A DNA stretch of 61,781 bases, taken from the NCBI GenBank assembly GCA_001915545.1, contig MNQS01000006.1, positions 1 to 61,781 of the forward strand, given 5' to 3'. Shown here piece after piece: positions 35,612 to 44,149 of this stretch. The DNA is from Bacteroides sp. 43_108 (GTDB lineage: Bacteria > Bacteroidota > Bacteroidia > Bacteroidales > Bacteroidaceae). The notes below the pieces were generated by a model that saw nothing but the letters and a program-made list of their open reading frames with translations, did not search any database and was not told the DNA's origin. The first letter of the stretch is position 1; every line of letters begins with the position of its first letter. A program made the position numbers and the translations under genes.

Positions 35612-35621
35612 ATATTTTCGC

Positions 35622-35629
35622 TATCTTTG
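35622..35629 (+). promoter_or_regulatory. -7 promoter box behind the tandem palindromes
   Basis: TATCTTTG, 24 bp before the start codon of the ATPase pseudogene. The -33 region falls inside the last tandem unit. Confidence 0.6.
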
Positions 35630-35653
35630 TAAGCAAACAAAAGCGTATAAGAT

Positions 35654-36690
35654 ATGGCAACTTCTAAAGTAAATCCATTTCCTACAACAGGTTATATGGG
35701 GAGAGAATATTTTTGCGACCGGGAAGAGGAACTTTCATCCTTGAGAAAATTCGTGGAAAACGGAATGATATCTATGCGAGTCAGTCCATAAAGGAATTTA
35801 CGGAAAGTTTGTCACAAGCCATTTTGCAGCAAATCCCGGAACAGAAAAGTATCGGGAAACGCTTTCTGGATCTACTGAAAGGTTTCCATCCGATCCTTTC
35901 TTACGATGCGCTAACAGGACAACCGGAAATCAGTTTTGAGTTTACCGAACAAAAAGGCGCCGAGAAAACCTTGGCGGCCATTTTCCAGTTTCTGGAAACC
36001 CAAGATCGAAGAATATTGATCGCTATCGACGAGTTTCAACAAATAGCCAACTACCCGGAAACCAATACGGAAGCATTATTACGCTCCTATATCCAGCAAC
36101 TGAAGAATGTACGGTTTATTTTCAGCGGCAGCAACAAGCATATGATGAACGAACTGTTCAACAGTGCCAAACGCCCGTTCTTCTCCAGTACGCAAATGAT
36201 GCCGCTAGCCGCCATTCCCAATAACTTTTACGCTACTTTCATCAAGAATAAATTTACAGAGTCAAATCGTGAGATTAGTGACGAAGCCATTCATTTTCTT
36301 CTCACGTGGACACGCACTCATACTTATTATACCCAAACATTATGTAATCATTTATATGCGTCTTTCTTAAAACGCATCCAAGAAGAAGATGTAAGAAACA
36401 TTTGTAGCGACCTCTTGTCTTCCCAACAAGCTACCTATATCCAATACAGACGATTGCTAAGCCCGGTACAATGGCAATTGCTGATAGCCATCGCGAAAGA
36501 AGAGCGAGTGTTCCAGCCCCAGTCTAAAGCCTTTCTCGCCAAATACAAGATCGGCACACCCGCTAATTCCAAGCGGGCGCTAGAGGCTTTGTTGGACAAA
36601 GAGATGATCTTCAAGGAAGAGGATTTGCGAAATAGCTGGTATCAAGTGTATGACGTATTCTTGTCCCGATGGCTGCAACTGACGTTTTAA
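35654..36690 (+). pseudogene. AAA ATPase gene with internal deletion removing the P-loop
   Basis: The reading frame from ATG 35654 begins as a typical prokaryotic AAA ATPase (NPFPTTGYMGREYFCDREEE) but stops after 45 codons at 35789-35791. The family's later part continues in another frame from about 35770 (NDIYASQSIKEFTESL) to 36690, including Walker B (ILIAIDEFQQI). The piece missing at the junction, around 35757-35772, should hold about 30-35 residues with the Walker A motif (RRMGKTGL-type in relatives, from memory). The downstream frame is otherwise intact, so the deletion is probably recent. ATP binding must be lost. Confidence 0.8.
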
Positions 36691-37907
36691 TCATAGATTA
36701 AGCTAAACAACCGTTCCGGAGCGAACACCTCATTCGCCACGTCTAGGATTTGCTCGGCGGTCAGTTTCTCGATCTGGGCAAAAACCTCGGGGAGAGTGTC
36801 GTAACGGTTGTAATGGAGGTAGCTTTTTCCTAAGCCAAGGAAAAGGCCCTCCCGGTTATCGCCCGACACACCCAGTTGACCGATTACCTGCTTCTTGGCG
36901 GCGGCTAATTGAGTGGCGGACAGTTTTACGTCACGTAAACGGGCTAATTCCTTATGCACCAAACGCATCGCTTTCTCACGATTCTTCGGGTCTGTCCCGA
37001 AATAGATACTGGCTAGTCCGGTATCGGTATAAGAGGTTATATTGGATTCTACGTTATAGACCAAGCCATGCTTTTCCCGCAAGGAGACATTCAAGCGGTT
37101 ATTCATGCCCGGACCACCCAAAATATTATTCAACAAAAATAAAGGAATGCGCTTTTTATCGTGCATACTGAAAGCCCGGCCACCGATCAGTACATGGGCT
37201 TGATGGGTATCTTTATGGATCTGGCGTACGCAAGCCTCGATGGGGTCCGGAGCTTTCCGGATCCGTTCAGCCATAGGGAAAGAGATATCGCTTAAAGCGG
37301 ATTCCGCTGATTTCAAGATCTTCTTGAAGTCTTTTCGTCCCATCGAGAAGAACACCATATTCTCCGGGGCGTAGAAACGACGCATGAAAGAACGACCGGA
37401 CTCGGAGTCAAAGCGAAGAAGAGATTCCTCATCCCCTAAGATATTATGCCCGAGGGCATGACCCTTATAAAGCAAGTTCTCAAACTCGTCGAATATAAGT
37501 TCCGAAGGACTATCCTCATACGAATTGATCTCATCCAAGATGACATCTACCTCCTTCTCGATCTCCTGTTTGGGGAATTGGGAATGGAAAACCAGATCGG
37601 TCAATAGCTCAAACGCCCGGCCGAAATCCTCCTCCATAAAAATGGAATAAACAAAGGTCTCTTCCTTCGTAGTATAGGCATTCAACTCCCCTCCTACGTT
37701 CTCCATACGGTTCAGGATATGCCACGCTTTCCGTTTCTCCGTACCTTTGAAGATCATGTGTTCAACGAAATGCGCCAAGCCAAACTCATCCTCGTTCTCA
37801 TCCCGTGTACCGGCGTTCACGGCGAAACCGCAGTAAGAGACCGGGGAATTAACCGGGAGATGTACCATGCGAAGTCCATTCGGCAATGTATGAGCGATAT
37901 AATCCAT
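36687..37907 (-). CDS. M16 family zinc peptidase (insulinase/pitrilysin type)
   Basis: A 406-aa metalloprotease with the inverted zinc motif HFVEH (HxxEH) near residue 50, and E-x6-E (ENVGGELNAYTTKEETF) downstream supplying the third ligand. The layout matches the short, bacterial processing-peptidase-like M16B proteins, probably cytoplasmic since no signal peptide is seen. The start at 37907 (MDYIAHTLPNG) is chosen because a promoter box lies just upstream within the longer in-frame reading. It converges on and overlaps the ATPase pseudogene end by 4 bp. Confidence 0.9.
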   Translation of the reverse strand: MDYIAHTLPNGLRMVHLPVNSPVSYCGFAVNAGTRDENEDEFGLAHFVEHMIFKGTEKRKAWHILNRMENVGGELNAYTTKEETFVYSIFMEEDFGRAFELLTDLVFHSQFPKQEIEKEVDVILDEINSYEDSPSELIFDEFENLLYKGHALGHNILGDEESLLRFDSESGRSFMRRFYAPENMVFFSMGRKDFKKILKSAESALSDISFPMAERIRKAPDPIEACVRQIHKDTHQAHVLIGGRAFSMHDKKRIPLFLLNNILGGPGMNNRLNVSLREKHGLVYNVESNITSYTDTGLASIYFGTDPKNREKAMRLVHKELARLRDVKLSATQLAAAKKQVIGQLGVSGDNREGLFLGLGKSYLHYNRYDTLPEVFAQIEKLTAEQILDVANEVFAPERLFSLIYD

Positions 37908-37932
37908 TTTCCTTCTTGTTTGTATCAGCCCG

Positions 37933-37940
37933 TAAAGGTA
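37933..37940 (-). promoter_or_regulatory. -7 promoter box of the M16 peptidase gene
   Basis: TACCTTTA on the minus strand, 25 bp before the ATG at 37907. Confidence 0.5.
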
Positions 37941-37955
37941 CGAAAGACTTTCCGG

Positions 37956-38020
37956 AAAAACATGTACGTCTTTTTCAAAAAACATGTACGTGTTTCTGGA
38001 AAAAGACGTACGTGTTTTTT
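37956..38020. repeat. three copies of an AAAACATGTACGTG-type palindromic motif
   Basis: Copies at 37956-37976, 37977-37996 and 38000-38020 share an A-run, a core of ATGTACGT or ACGTACGT, and a T-run. The same motif is repeated at 59781-59858 before the paralogous ATPase gene at 60018. It lies between divergent genes and directly upstream of the 38082 promoter. Confidence 0.8.
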
Positions 38021-38028
38021 TCGATCTA

Positions 38029-38059
38029 TTTGCCTCCTTGGAAAAAATACCTACATTTG
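38029..38059 (+). promoter_or_regulatory. promoter of the DUF1703-type ATPase gene
   Basis: -33 TTTG (38029-38032) and -7 TACATTTG (38052-38059) with an exact 19-bp spacer, an ideal Bacteroidetes promoter. Confidence 0.8.
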
Positions 38060-38081
38060 TGTAAATTAAACAGATAAGGCT

Positions 38082-39650
38082 ATGGGAAATATCGTCCGAA
38101 AATTACCGATAGGCATACAGAGTTTTGACAAACTACGTACAGAGAACTATTTGTATGTTGACAAGACCGAGTTCATTTATCAAATGGCATACCAAGGTGT
38201 CCCTTATTTCCTAAGCCGCCCCCGGCGATTCGGGAAAAGCTTGCTGCTATCGACATTCAAGGCTTATTTCGAGGGGAAGAAAGAATTGTTCCGGGGATTA
38301 GCCATAGAGAAACTAGAGACCGAGTGGAAAGAGCATCCGGTACTTCATTTCAGCCTCAACGCCGAGTTGTACGATAGCCGCAAGGCATTGGAGAATATGC
38401 TGGAACGCCAGTTGAGGGAATGGGAAAAAATATATGATACCGGAGGAGAGGGTATCACCTATTCCGGACGGTTCATGACCATCATACGCAGGGCGGCAGA
38501 GATAACCGGAAGGAAGGTGGTCGTACTGATCGACGAGTACGATAAGCCATTACTTAGGAACCTGCACAACGAAGAGCTACAGAACGAGTTCCGGGAATTA
38601 TTGACCGCCTTCTATACGGTCCTCAAAGATGCCGATCCTTGGCTACGCTTCGTATTCATAACCGGTGTCACCAAGTTCGCGCAAGTCGGTATTTTCAGCA
38701 ACCTGAATCATTTGAACGACATCAGCCTAGCCCCGCAATATGCGGCCCTTTGTGGCATGACATTGCCCGAGATCGAGGCGACTTTCCAGCCGGAGCTTCA
38801 TGCCTTGGCCGAGGCGAATAAGCTTTCATACGAAGGTACCATCGAGAAAATTACACGCCGGTACGACGGCTACCATTTTGATTTCCGCAGCGGTATCGCC
38901 CTTTATAACCCGTTTAGCGTATTGAACGTGTTGAGTAAACAGGTCTTTTACGACTATTGGTTTGCTTCCGGTACCCCGACATTCTTGGCGGAGATGTTAC
39001 GGAAAACGAATTACGATATACGGGAGCTGGACGGGATAGAGGTATCCGAGGTATCCCTTTCGGACGATCGGGCGAACATCAATAACCCGGTTCCCATGAT
39101 TTATCAAAGTGGATATTTGACGATTAAAAGTTACGATGAACGTTTCCGGTTATATACGTTAGGATACCCGAATGAGGAAGTTAAATATGGATTTTTGAAT
39201 TTTGTCGCCTCCATGTATGCGCATTTACCGGAAACCGAGACTCCTTTTTATATCGGGAAGTTCATCCAAGAGCTGGAGAACGGAAACGCCGAGGCTTTCC
39301 TCACCCGCCTAAAGGCTTTCTTCGCCGATATCCCTTACGAGTTGAACGACCGGACCGAACGTCATTACCAAGTGGTCTTCTACATCGTATTCAAGCTACT
39401 AGGGCAATTCACCGAGGCCGAGGTACGTTCGGCCCAAGGACGTGCCGATGCCATCGTAAAAACTCCTCGCTACATCTACGTATTCGAGTTCAAGCTGAAA
39501 GGAACAGCGGAAGAAGCGATCCGGCAAATCGACGATCGAGGCTATCTGATTCCTTATACGGCCGACGAACGGGAAGTAGTCAAAGTGGGGGTCGCTTTCG
39601 ACGCAACCACTCGCAACTTAGGTGAATGGCTGATTGAAAAAACATTGTAA
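38082..39650 (+). CDS. AAA-ATPase-like protein with PD-(D/E)XK nuclease-type C-terminus (DUF1703)
   Basis: A 522-aa protein. The N-terminal AAA-ATPase-like domain has a Walker A variant SRPRRFGKSLL (46-53) and Walker B VVVLIDEYDKPLL (D151-E152). The C-terminal domain carries D456 (GRADAIV) and E469-F-K471 (YVFEFKL), matching the PD-(D/E)XK nuclease fold. This family is greatly expanded in Bacteroidales and has no firmly established role. A paralog of identical length lies at 60018. Both follow arrays of the same palindromic motif, and a link between protein and repeats is plausible. Confidence 0.9.
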   Translation: MGNIVRKLPIGIQSFDKLRTENYLYVDKTEFIYQMAYQGVPYFLSRPRRFGKSLLLSTFKAYFEGKKELFRGLAIEKLETEWKEHPVLHFSLNAELYDSRKALENMLERQLREWEKIYDTGGEGITYSGRFMTIIRRAAEITGRKVVVLIDEYDKPLLRNLHNEELQNEFRELLTAFYTVLKDADPWLRFVFITGVTKFAQVGIFSNLNHLNDISLAPQYAALCGMTLPEIEATFQPELHALAEANKLSYEGTIEKITRRYDGYHFDFRSGIALYNPFSVLNVLSKQVFYDYWFASGTPTFLAEMLRKTNYDIRELDGIEVSEVSLSDDRANINNPVPMIYQSGYLTIKSYDERFRLYTLGYPNEEVKYGFLNFVASMYAHLPETETPFYIGKFIQELENGNAEAFLTRLKAFFADIPYELNDRTERHYQVVFYIVFKLLGQFTEAEVRSAQGRADAIVKTPRYIYVFEFKLKGTAEEAIRQIDDRGYLIPYTADEREVVKVGVAFDATTRNLGEWLIEKTL

Positions 39651-39654
39651 TTCT

Positions 39655-41301
39655 ATGAGAAACATGAAAATAGCAACCTGTTTACTAACTATCACTTCCT
39701 TGGTTCTTTCCGCCTGTGGAGGAGGAGGCAACGATATAGAGAAAGCGAAAAGCCTTGCGACCACGGAACATCTAAAGCAATACACCGAGGCCATCTCGCA
39801 TGACTCCTGCCAAGGCCGTAAACCATTCTCGGAAGGGGCCGAACGAGCGGTGAACTATATCGCCCGCCAAATGAAGGAAGTCGGCCTGAAACCCATCAAC
39901 GGAGATTCTTATCTCCAACAGGTTAATATCATATCCTCACGTACGCAATGCCCGAAGCCGATGGTCTTGAGTACCCCGGAAGGAAAGATCTCATTGGATT
40001 GGCTAGAGGGCTATACCGCTTTCTCCGCACGGATCGAGCCGGAGATCGATATAGACAATGCGGAACTGGTATTCGCCGGCTATGGGATCGTAGCCCCCGA
40101 GTATGGGAAAAATGATTTCGAGGGAATCGAGAACCCGCGGGATAAAGTAGCGGTCGTTATCGTAAATGACCCAGGACTCGGAAGCGACAACACGGATTTT
40201 TTTAACGGTGATATCATGACCTATTACGGCCGTTGGATGTATAAATTCGAGGAGGGCGCCCGACAGGGATTAAAAGGAGTCTTGATCATCCATGAAGACC
40301 GGGGAGCAGGCTACCCTTGGTCGGTCGTACGAGCTTCCGCCCAATCTAAGATGTATGTGGACAGCGATAGCGATGCCTATCATTGCCCGCTAAACGGCTG
40401 GATCCAATTCAATGCCGCCAAGCAATTGCTAGCCGATAATGGCTACGACATTGACCAACTAATCGAGCAATCTAAATCGCCGGACTTCAAGCCCATCTCC
40501 TTGAAATCTACGGTAACCGTCTCGATGAGGAACACCTTCGACCGCCAACAAAGCCCCAACGTAATCGGTTATATTCCCGGTAGCGGGAACACGGATGAGA
40601 GTGTTATTTATCTAGGCCATTGGGACCATCTAGGCTATGGAGCACCGATCAACGGCGACAGTATCATCAACGGCGCTACCGATAACGCCGTAGCCATCGC
40701 ATGGATGCTCGAGATGGCACGTTGTTTCAATGCCTTGAAAGAGAAACCCCGCCGGAATATCGTCTTCCTCTCCCCTACTTGCGAAGAGACCGGATTCCTC
40801 GGTACGAAATACTATGTGGAGCACCCGTTGTTCCCGATCGATAAGATAGCCGCCGTAATCAATCTGGATGTCTTCCCGCTATGGGGCGAGAACAACGATG
40901 TCACGATCACCGGATACGGCAACTCCGAGCTGGATGATACCCTAGCCGAGCTAGCGAAGAAATACAACCGTTACATCATGCCCGACCCCGACGCTTATAA
41001 CGGGATGTTCTACCGCTCCGACCATTTCCCTTTCGTACAAAAAGGCATCCCGGCCATGTTCGCCAAAGGTTGGAACGACAACCGCAAACAGGGTAAGGAG
41101 TGGGCCAAAGAGCATATCGCACGCTATTGGGCGGAAACTTACCACAAACCGACCGACCAGACCCATCCCGACACGGATGATTACAGTGGTCTGTTGCAAG
41201 AAGTACAATTATTCTTCGACCTCGGTTATAAACTGGCGCAAAATACCAGATACCCGAAATGGAAGCCGAAGTCCGAATTCGCAAACGTCTTAAAAAGATA
41301 A
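39655..41301 (+). CDS. M28 family zinc aminopeptidase, lipoprotein
   Basis: A 548-aa exported peptidase with the lipobox LSAC (about residue 20). Zinc-ligand and catalytic motifs of M28 are visible: GHWDHLG, GATDNAVAIA, CEETGFLG, LDVFP and the final His in YRSDHFPF. A protease-associated domain insertion is likely at about 130-240. It would cleave N-terminal residues from peptides at the envelope. The ATG at 39655 is 5 bp after the ATPase stop; an in-frame ATG three codons later is equally possible. It is followed by the SIS gene 2 bp later. Confidence 0.88.
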   Translation: MRNMKIATCLLTITSLVLSACGGGGNDIEKAKSLATTEHLKQYTEAISHDSCQGRKPFSEGAERAVNYIARQMKEVGLKPINGDSYLQQVNIISSRTQCPKPMVLSTPEGKISLDWLEGYTAFSARIEPEIDIDNAELVFAGYGIVAPEYGKNDFEGIENPRDKVAVVIVNDPGLGSDNTDFFNGDIMTYYGRWMYKFEEGARQGLKGVLIIHEDRGAGYPWSVVRASAQSKMYVDSDSDAYHCPLNGWIQFNAAKQLLADNGYDIDQLIEQSKSPDFKPISLKSTVTVSMRNTFDRQQSPNVIGYIPGSGNTDESVIYLGHWDHLGYGAPINGDSIINGATDNAVAIAWMLEMARCFNALKEKPRRNIVFLSPTCEETGFLGTKYYVEHPLFPIDKIAAVINLDVFPLWGENNDVTITGYGNSELDDTLAELAKKYNRYIMPDPDAYNGMFYRSDHFPFVQKGIPAMFAKGWNDNRKQGKEWAKEHIARYWAETYHKPTDQTHPDTDDYSGLLQEVQLFFDLGYKLAQNTRYPKWKPKSEFANVLKR

Positions 41302-41302
41302 A

Positions 41303-42007
41303 TTGTCTGAAATAGATGATGCCAATATCAGTAAATATAAATACTTTCGCGATCGTTATTCAGGCAGGAATGCCGTAAAACAATCAATCAACAATATGGT
41401 AAACGAAAATATCACCTCTTTATTGGAGCAGGAAGCGGAAGCGGTTCGCAACATACCCGTTACGCCCGGATATGAGGAAGCGGTATCGCTTATAGTGAAA
41501 CATGTACACGACCTAGGTGGAAAACTGATCATGAGTGGAATGGGGAAAGCCGGGCAAATCGCCTTGAATATCGCTACCACCTTTAGCTCGACCGGTACAC
41601 CTGCTTTTTTCTTACATCCCAGCGAGGCACAACACGGAGATCTGGGAATCGTATGCAAGAACGATATCATGTTATTGATCTCCAATTCAGGAAAGACACG
41701 TGAACTGGTGGAATTGGTAGATCTCACGAGGGGTTTGGTGCCAGACATGAAATTTATCGTTATCACCAGTAACCCGGATAGTCCTCTAGCCGCCGAGGCG
41801 AACGTATGCCTGTTGACCGGCGCTCCCAAGGAAGTTTGCCCGTTAGGCCTTACGCCGACTACCTCCACGACCGTCATGACGGTAATAGGCGATATCCTCG
41901 TGGTCGGAACCATGAAGCGTATCCATTTCACCAACAAGGATTACGCCAAGCGCCATCACGGGGGCTACTTAGGCTCCAAGAGCCGTGAGCTAAGCAAGAA
42001 TGAATAA
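41303..42007 (+). CDS. SIS domain sugar-phosphate isomerase (KdsD/GutQ-like, without CBS)
   Basis: A 234-aa protein with the SIS motifs of arabinose 5-phosphate isomerases: GKLIMSGMGKAGQIA, LLISNSGKTRELVEL, the GLTPTTSTTVM signature, and a final HHGGYLG close to the usual HPGGxLG. The C-terminal CBS pair of the standard enzyme is absent. A TTG start at 41303 lies 2 bp after the M28 stop and would be translationally coupled; an internal ATG near 41396 is the alternative. It is followed 18 bp later by a sugar kinase, so the pair may convert one specific sugar phosphate. Confidence 0.82.
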   Translation: MSEIDDANISKYKYFRDRYSGRNAVKQSINNMVNENITSLLEQEAEAVRNIPVTPGYEEAVSLIVKHVHDLGGKLIMSGMGKAGQIALNIATTFSSTGTPAFFLHPSEAQHGDLGIVCKNDIMLLISNSGKTRELVELVDLTRGLVPDMKFIVITSNPDSPLAAEANVCLLTGAPKEVCPLGLTPTTSTTVMTVIGDILVVGTMKRIHFTNKDYAKRHHGGYLGSKSRELSKNE

Positions 42008-42024
42008 CAAACCAGTATATAGTC

Positions 42025-42954
42025 ATGAGAAAAGTCTTTGGTATAGGAGAAACCATCCTCGATATCATTTTCAGGAACGACCAGCCACAGAAGGCCGTTC
42101 CCGGTGGTTCCGTTTTCAACGGATTGATATCATTAGGTCGATTGAATGTCCCCGTATCCTTTATCAGCGAGCTGGGCAACGACCGGGTTGGCGACATGAT
42201 TCGGGATTTCATGGAAGATAACCACATCACGACCGAGTTCGTAGACCGTTTCCCCGATGGGAAAAGTCCTATATCACTCGCTTTTCTGGACGATGATAAG
42301 AACGCTAATTATATCTTCTACAAGGATTACCCGGCGCAACGGCTGGAGGTGCCCCTGCCTAAGATCGAGAAAGACGATATTTTCGTGTTTGGCTCTTATT
42401 ATTCCCTGAACCCGGTCTTGCGGACTCGTATGGTAGAATTTCTGCAATACGCCCAAGAACGGAAAGCGATCATCTATTACGATCCCAATTTTCGCAAGGC
42501 ACACGCTCATGAGGCGATCCGCCTCATGCCTACCGTACTGGAAAATCTGGAATTCGCCGACATCGTCCGGGGCTCGGACGAGGACTTCCAGAACCTTTAT
42601 GGCAAGAGCGACGCACAGGAGGTTTACAAAGAGCATATTCAGTTTTATTGTGATCGTTTCTTAACAACTCACGGGGCAAACGGAGTCAATCTCCACACCC
42701 GTAATTTCACACGACATTTCGATTCCCCGCAAATCCAGCCGCTTAGTACCATCGGCGCCGGCGACAATTTTAACGCGGGTATTATCTACGGACTTCTAAA
42801 GTATGACGTACGCCATGCCGACCTTCCCTCTCTGGATCAGGATACTTGGGGAAAAATCATCCGCTGCGGAATGGACCTCGCCTCCGAGGTTTGCCAAAGC
42901 TATGATAATTATATATCCAAGGAGTTCGCGGCGAAGTATGTTAGTCAGTCTTAA
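42025..42954 (+). CDS. PfkB family carbohydrate kinase
   Basis: A 309-aa kinase of the ribokinase family. The N-terminal GETILDIIF, then PGGSVFNGLISLGRL, covers the sugar-binding region. The C-terminal signature TIGAGDNFNAGIIYGLL holds the catalytic Asp and the anion hole. The substrate could be fructose or another ketose and is not determined by sequence. It is co-directional with and close to the SIS gene. Confidence 0.9.
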   Translation: MRKVFGIGETILDIIFRNDQPQKAVPGGSVFNGLISLGRLNVPVSFISELGNDRVGDMIRDFMEDNHITTEFVDRFPDGKSPISLAFLDDDKNANYIFYKDYPAQRLEVPLPKIEKDDIFVFGSYYSLNPVLRTRMVEFLQYAQERKAIIYYDPNFRKAHAHEAIRLMPTVLENLEFADIVRGSDEDFQNLYGKSDAQEVYKEHIQFYCDRFLTTHGANGVNLHTRNFTRHFDSPQIQPLSTIGAGDNFNAGIIYGLLKYDVRHADLPSLDQDTWGKIIRCGMDLASEVCQSYDNYISKEFAAKYVSQS

Positions 42955-42991
42955 ATATCATTAATGAAGAAGCGGGAAAAACTTGTTTTAC

Positions 42992-42999
42992 TATCTTTG
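42992..42999 (+). promoter_or_regulatory. -7 promoter box of the phosphatase gene
   Basis: TATCTTTG, 28 bp before the start codon, with a TTG-containing stretch upstream. Confidence 0.6.
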
Positions 43000-43027
43000 T
43001 AAGGAAAGCTTATTATAATAGAAGACA

Positions 43028-44083
43028 ATGTTAGGAAAGATTCTCTCTCTATTCGCCAGTGTGATCCTGTTAGTGGGTTGTTCCTCTAACGCGCCCGACA
43101 TACGAGCGATTTGCCTACGTGATGACATCGGAAATTACGTGATAAAATGGGAAACCGATCCGGTAATGGAGGGGATTGTCAAGATGACCGTGTCCGACAA
43201 CCCGGATCTTTTCACCAACGAGTCCCCGATCATTTACGCCAACATCAAGGATGGCGTGGCTACTTACATCACGAACGATAATATATCACGTAAGTATTTC
43301 CGCCTTTCTTTTAATGATAAATACGCACGGATCATCGGGGCACGCTCGGCGGTTATGGATAGTGTACAGAATTTCCGGGATCTAGGCGGTTATACCTCTA
43401 CAAACGGGAAGACGGTGAAATGGGGCAAGGTATTTCGCTCCGGCGAGTTAAGCAGCTTGAGCGAATGGGACTCCATCCGATTGGATAATCTAGGGATCAA
43501 GACCATCATCGACCTCCGTACGAACCAAGAAACCCTCACCGCCCCTATCAAATATACGAAAGCAAATATCCTGCAAATCCCCATCTCGGTCGGCAAGATC
43601 GCCGATGCCCCCCAACGTGTTATCGAGGGACGAATGCGGAAAGGAGACGCCGGGGTATATATGGAAGACGAGTACCTGCAATTCGTGACAGATAATACCG
43701 ATCAGTTCGCCAAGGTACTGGAACAGTTCCAGAACGAGGATAATTACCCCATTCTCATCAGTTGTTCCTACGGAAAGGATCGTACCGGGTTTCTCACCGC
43801 CATGTTACTCGCCGCCTTGGATATTCCCCGGGACGCCATCATGGAAGACTACTTGACATCCAATCAATATATCGATACGAGTCATTTAGCTGATATCGTG
43901 AAACATCTCTCCACAGACGCCCAAGAAAGCATTACGGTCTTCCTTACGGCCAACGAGGGACTCATGGACTTGGTTTTTAACAAAATCAAGAAAGAGTATG
44001 GCTCTACCGAAAAATATTTATCCAAAGGATTACGTCTTACTGATAAGAAACGTGAAAGGCTAAAAGATATATTACTTTATTGA
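43028..44083 (+). CDS. tyrosine-protein phosphatase, exported lipoprotein
   Basis: A 351-aa protein with a signal sequence and lipobox LVGC (about residue 18). The region VQNFRDLGGYTSTNGKTV and the catalytic CX5R loop SCSYGKDRTG identify the atypical dual-specificity or lipid phosphatase family common in Bacteroidetes (Y_phosphatase3). It would act at the cell envelope. Residues 25-105 form an extra N-terminal domain, probably immunoglobulin-like. It is a single gene with its own promoter. Confidence 0.87.
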   Translation: MLGKILSLFASVILLVGCSSNAPDIRAICLRDDIGNYVIKWETDPVMEGIVKMTVSDNPDLFTNESPIIYANIKDGVATYITNDNISRKYFRLSFNDKYARIIGARSAVMDSVQNFRDLGGYTSTNGKTVKWGKVFRSGELSSLSEWDSIRLDNLGIKTIIDLRTNQETLTAPIKYTKANILQIPISVGKIADAPQRVIEGRMRKGDAGVYMEDEYLQFVTDNTDQFAKVLEQFQNEDNYPILISCSYGKDRTGFLTAMLLAALDIPRDAIMEDYLTSNQYIDTSHLADIVKHLSTDAQESITVFLTANEGLMDLVFNKIKKEYGSTEKYLSKGLRLTDKKRERLKDILLY

Positions 44084-44104
44084 TATGAATCCGAATTATT
44101 TACG

Positions 44105-44112
44105 TACCTTTG
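44105..44112 (+). promoter_or_regulatory. -7 promoter box of the DEAD-box helicase gene
   Basis: TACCTTTG. The first usable start after it is the TTG at 44150, which supports that start. Confidence 0.6.
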
Positions 44113-44149
44113 CGGCCACTGAATATTATCATATATACACAATCGCATT

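Noticed and set aside
37908..37985. Longer N-terminus of the M16 peptidase starting at 37985
   Set aside because: The extra residues come from the repeat motif and contain the promoter; they do not resemble the family.
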